Assembly (NCBI GenBank): GCA_016177345.1
Contig: JACOVM010000048.1
Span: 1-6,963 of the forward strand
Direction of reading: 5' to 3'
From: Candidatus Woesearchaeota archaeon
GTDB taxonomy: Archaea > Nanobdellota > Nanobdellia > Woesearchaeales > UBA12501
DNA: 6,963 nucleotides
Under the pieces are notes generated by a model. It ran no database searches, was not told where the DNA came from, and saw only the letters and a program-made list of their open reading frames with translations. Below are positions 5,798 through 6,963 of the stretch, piece by piece. Numbering within the stretch: position 1 is the first letter of the stretch; each line of letters starts with the position of its first letter. The position numbers and the translations under genes are program-made.

Positions 5798-5887
5798 GTT
5801 TGTGGGAAAAACAGCATCACAATTCCTTCGGAGTTGTTGGAGATCGGACGTTTATAGTATCTGTGAGGTGAAAGATGCTTATAAAAC

Positions 5888-6322
5888 TTACTGTACAGTC
5901 ACCCTCATCGGGCTTACTTTTCGATAGGTATCTCGTGTTGGCGGCATTGAAGAGAAAGTTAGTACGTTTGCAACGCCGCCGTCTGATGGGCATGTCTCAA
6001 ATGCGTGAACAACTTCTAATCCTTGGAGTAATTGAACTAAATTCCTTACTGGCTGTTCACCATGTTTTTTTGCTGACAACACGCCATCGGGATAACATGC
6101 TCTCCAAAGCAGAGGTGAATTATCATTTGGCTTGACGATCAGCTCATCGCCCCATGTTAAGAAGCCGTACGTGAAGCCTGCTTTTTCTCCAGAAATGATC
6201 TTAGTATAAACGCCAACTCTTCCGCCGCGAAGATACCAAGTAAATAACTGGCTGTCCTGTACTTCGCCAATGCCAAAAGGCTCCCCACCCCCCCAAGCAA
6301 GATATCGTTTGATGTGCATCAT
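5888..6322 (-). CDS. Hypothetical protein, 144 aa, Gly/aromatic-rich N-terminal half
   Basis: Not recognised. The N-terminal half is rich in Gly and aromatics (AWGGGEPFGIGE at 9-20, then TWYLRGGRVGVY and FTYGFLTWGD), suggesting a beta-rich fold. A charged, partly helical segment (about 84-106) and a polar Pro/Arg-containing tail follow. No signal peptide or membrane helix is visible. Two adjacent ATGs are possible: 6322 gives Met-Met, whereas 6319 has better spacing (six bases) from AGGT at 6329-6326. I list the longer form. Near the N-terminus codons run through seven consecutive G on the coding strand (6294-6288). It lies 36 nt downstream of the 154-aa gene on the same strand but has its own possible TATA box. 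A plus-strand frame overlaps it and is judged spurious. Confidence 0.65.
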   Translation of the reverse strand: MMHIKRYLAWGGGEPFGIGEVQDSQLFTWYLRGGRVGVYTKIISGEKAGFTYGFLTWGDELIVKPNDNSPLLWRACYPDGVLSAKKHGEQPVRNLVQLLQGLEVVHAFETCPSDGGVANVLTFSSMPPTRDTYRKVSPMRVTVQ

Positions 6323-6352
6323 GATACCTGTAAAAAAATGATGAATTAACCC

Positions 6353-6362
6353 CTAAATTTAT
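6353..6362 (-). promoter_or_regulatory. Possible TATA box for the 144-aa gene
   Basis: On the minus strand ATAAATTTAG overlaps the stop codon of the upstream 154-aa gene. Its centre predicts initiation near 6331, about nine bases before ATG 6322. A run of seven T on the coding strand (6338-6332) lies at the predicted start and might also terminate the upstream transcript. Confidence 0.4.
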
Positions 6363-6823
6363 TGGCTTGCTGGCGATACTTCACGATTATGAACAGCAGT
6401 ATATACGTCAGTCACATCAGAGACCGTAACGTACAAGTATCCCCAAGCTGGAAAAGTGCTGACATGAACGCCAATAATTCTTCCATCCCCTTCGTAAAGT
6501 GTTATTGGCCTAAACAAGGAATCATCAATGCTATAAAAGCCATGCCTCTCCAGGACATCACCAATATGGCGAACAACAACCTCTCTTGTCGCTTCTCGCG
6601 GAACATGCGCCCATTGTAAATATTCCGTCACCCTTGGCCCTTGTTGTGTTCGAAGGTCTAACAGCCCATCTCTAGCCATGGCAAACGCATCAGCATCAGA
6701 AGGCCTGTTCAAAACAACACCAGTGATTACCGCAGCATGAGCCATAACCTCCACTAAGTCTTTTGGCTTGCCATCTGGATAGATTCGGCGGGCAAGCTCT
6801 GGTGCTATTGTTGGGATGCTCAT
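6359..6823 (-). CDS. Hypothetical protein, 154 aa
   Basis: Not recognised. From the chosen start (MSIPTIAPEL) the protein is soluble: a helical, acidic/basic first half (about 8-60), a segment running from V74-P75 to R93-H-G-F96, then alternating hydrophobic strands (GRIIGVHVS at 114-122, GYLYVTVSDV at 128-137) and a polar tail. ATG 6823 is preferred because TTTATAAAA is centred 27 nt upstream with no Shine-Dalgarno, a leaderless pattern. The frame stays open upstream to a GTG at 6943 and to the window edge; that would add 40 residues rich in Phe, Ile and Leu from AT-rich DNA, which would place the TATA box inside the gene. Proline 75, Ile 87, Arg 93, Gly 95 and Phe 96 align without gaps to the 161-aa protein. 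Confidence 0.7.
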   Translation of the reverse strand: MSIPTIAPELARRIYPDGKPKDLVEVMAHAAVITGVVLNRPSDADAFAMARDGLLDLRTQQGPRVTEYLQWAHVPREATREVVVRHIGDVLERHGFYSIDDSLFRPITLYEGDGRIIGVHVSTFPAWGYLYVTVSDVTDVYTAVHNREVSPASQ

Positions 6824-6845
6824 CAGCTGGCAGAAAAGAGGGATG

Positions 6846-6854
6846 TTTATAAAA
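6846..6854 (-). promoter_or_regulatory. TATA box for the 154-aa gene
   Basis: TTTTATAAA on the minus strand, centred 27 nt from ATG 6823, predicts a leaderless mRNA. Farther out, at 6945-6957, an AT-rich TTTTTATATAAGT could be another promoter on either strand, but what it would serve lies at or beyond the window edge. Confidence 0.6.
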
Positions 6855-6963
6855 CTTATTAAGTTCAAAGACAGTAAAACATGATCAAACTGGCTAATCG
6901 CAATAAGAAAAAATGCATCCCCAGTTGTAATCTCTATCACCACCTTTTTATATAAGTATAGAA

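Noticed and set aside
5767..5887. Possible tRNA or C/D-box RNA in the spacer
   Set aside because: No cloverleaf arms, T-loop sequence or paired C/D boxes could be found.
6362..6619. Plus-strand frame of 85 codons antisense to the 154-aa gene
   Set aside because: No ribosome-binding site or family pattern; the opposite strand has the promoter and protein-like composition.
6824..6943. Forty-codon N-terminal extension of the 154-aa protein from GTG 6943, resembling a hydrophobic anchor
   Set aside because: It contains Asp and His within the hydrophobic run and would swallow a good TATA box placed 27 nt before ATG 6823; more simply it is AT-rich promoter DNA.

Overview
The window reads as archaeal DNA, most likely a mesophilic lineage and possibly DPANN (Woesearchaeota-like); the phylum is inference. 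The evidence is a set of TATA boxes of archaeal type (CTTTAAATA, TTTATAAATA, TTTATAAAA). Several lie about 27-30 nt upstream of start codons that lack a Shine-Dalgarno, as expected for leaderless mRNAs. Internal cistrons instead carry GGAGG-type sites. A winged-helix/MNT nucleotidyltransferase paired with a HEPN protein is also common in such genomes.

Layout. (1) 43-240: a small two-helix membrane protein of the DUF2892/YgaP-like type. (2) 348-3240: a tight pyrE-pyrC-pyrD operon behind a clear TATA box, with both gene junctions overlapping by exactly 13 nt. (3) 3241-3385: an intergenic spacer dominated by a perfect 24-bp inverted repeat with T-rich arms, read as a bidirectional terminator, followed by a separate promoter. 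(4) 3386-4258: pyrF of the type-2 OMP decarboxylase family. (5) 4311-5254: a two-gene HTH-MNT/HEPN module behind a strong TATA box and a 20-bp-periodic repeat that looks like an autoregulatory operator. (6) 5281-6823, minus strand: three small proteins I do not recognise, convergent with the HEPN gene and probably expressed from separate promoters.

Together PyrC, PyrD, PyrE and PyrF cover the last four steps of de novo UMP synthesis, from carbamoyl-aspartate to UMP. The first steps (carAB, pyrB/pyrI) are not in the window. PyrD is the soluble class 1A, fumarate-type enzyme, which needs no PyrK subunit, and none is present. Class 1A DHODH and type-2 ODCase are both better known from bacteria, so the pathway looks like a mosaic assembled partly by transfer.

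Most worth a second look: the repeat array over the MNT start codon, the HEPN protein whose expected catalytic His is Tyr, the PyrF in which the usual phosphate-binding Arg is Ser, the long inverted repeat, and the three orphan proteins, two of which may be distant paralogues.
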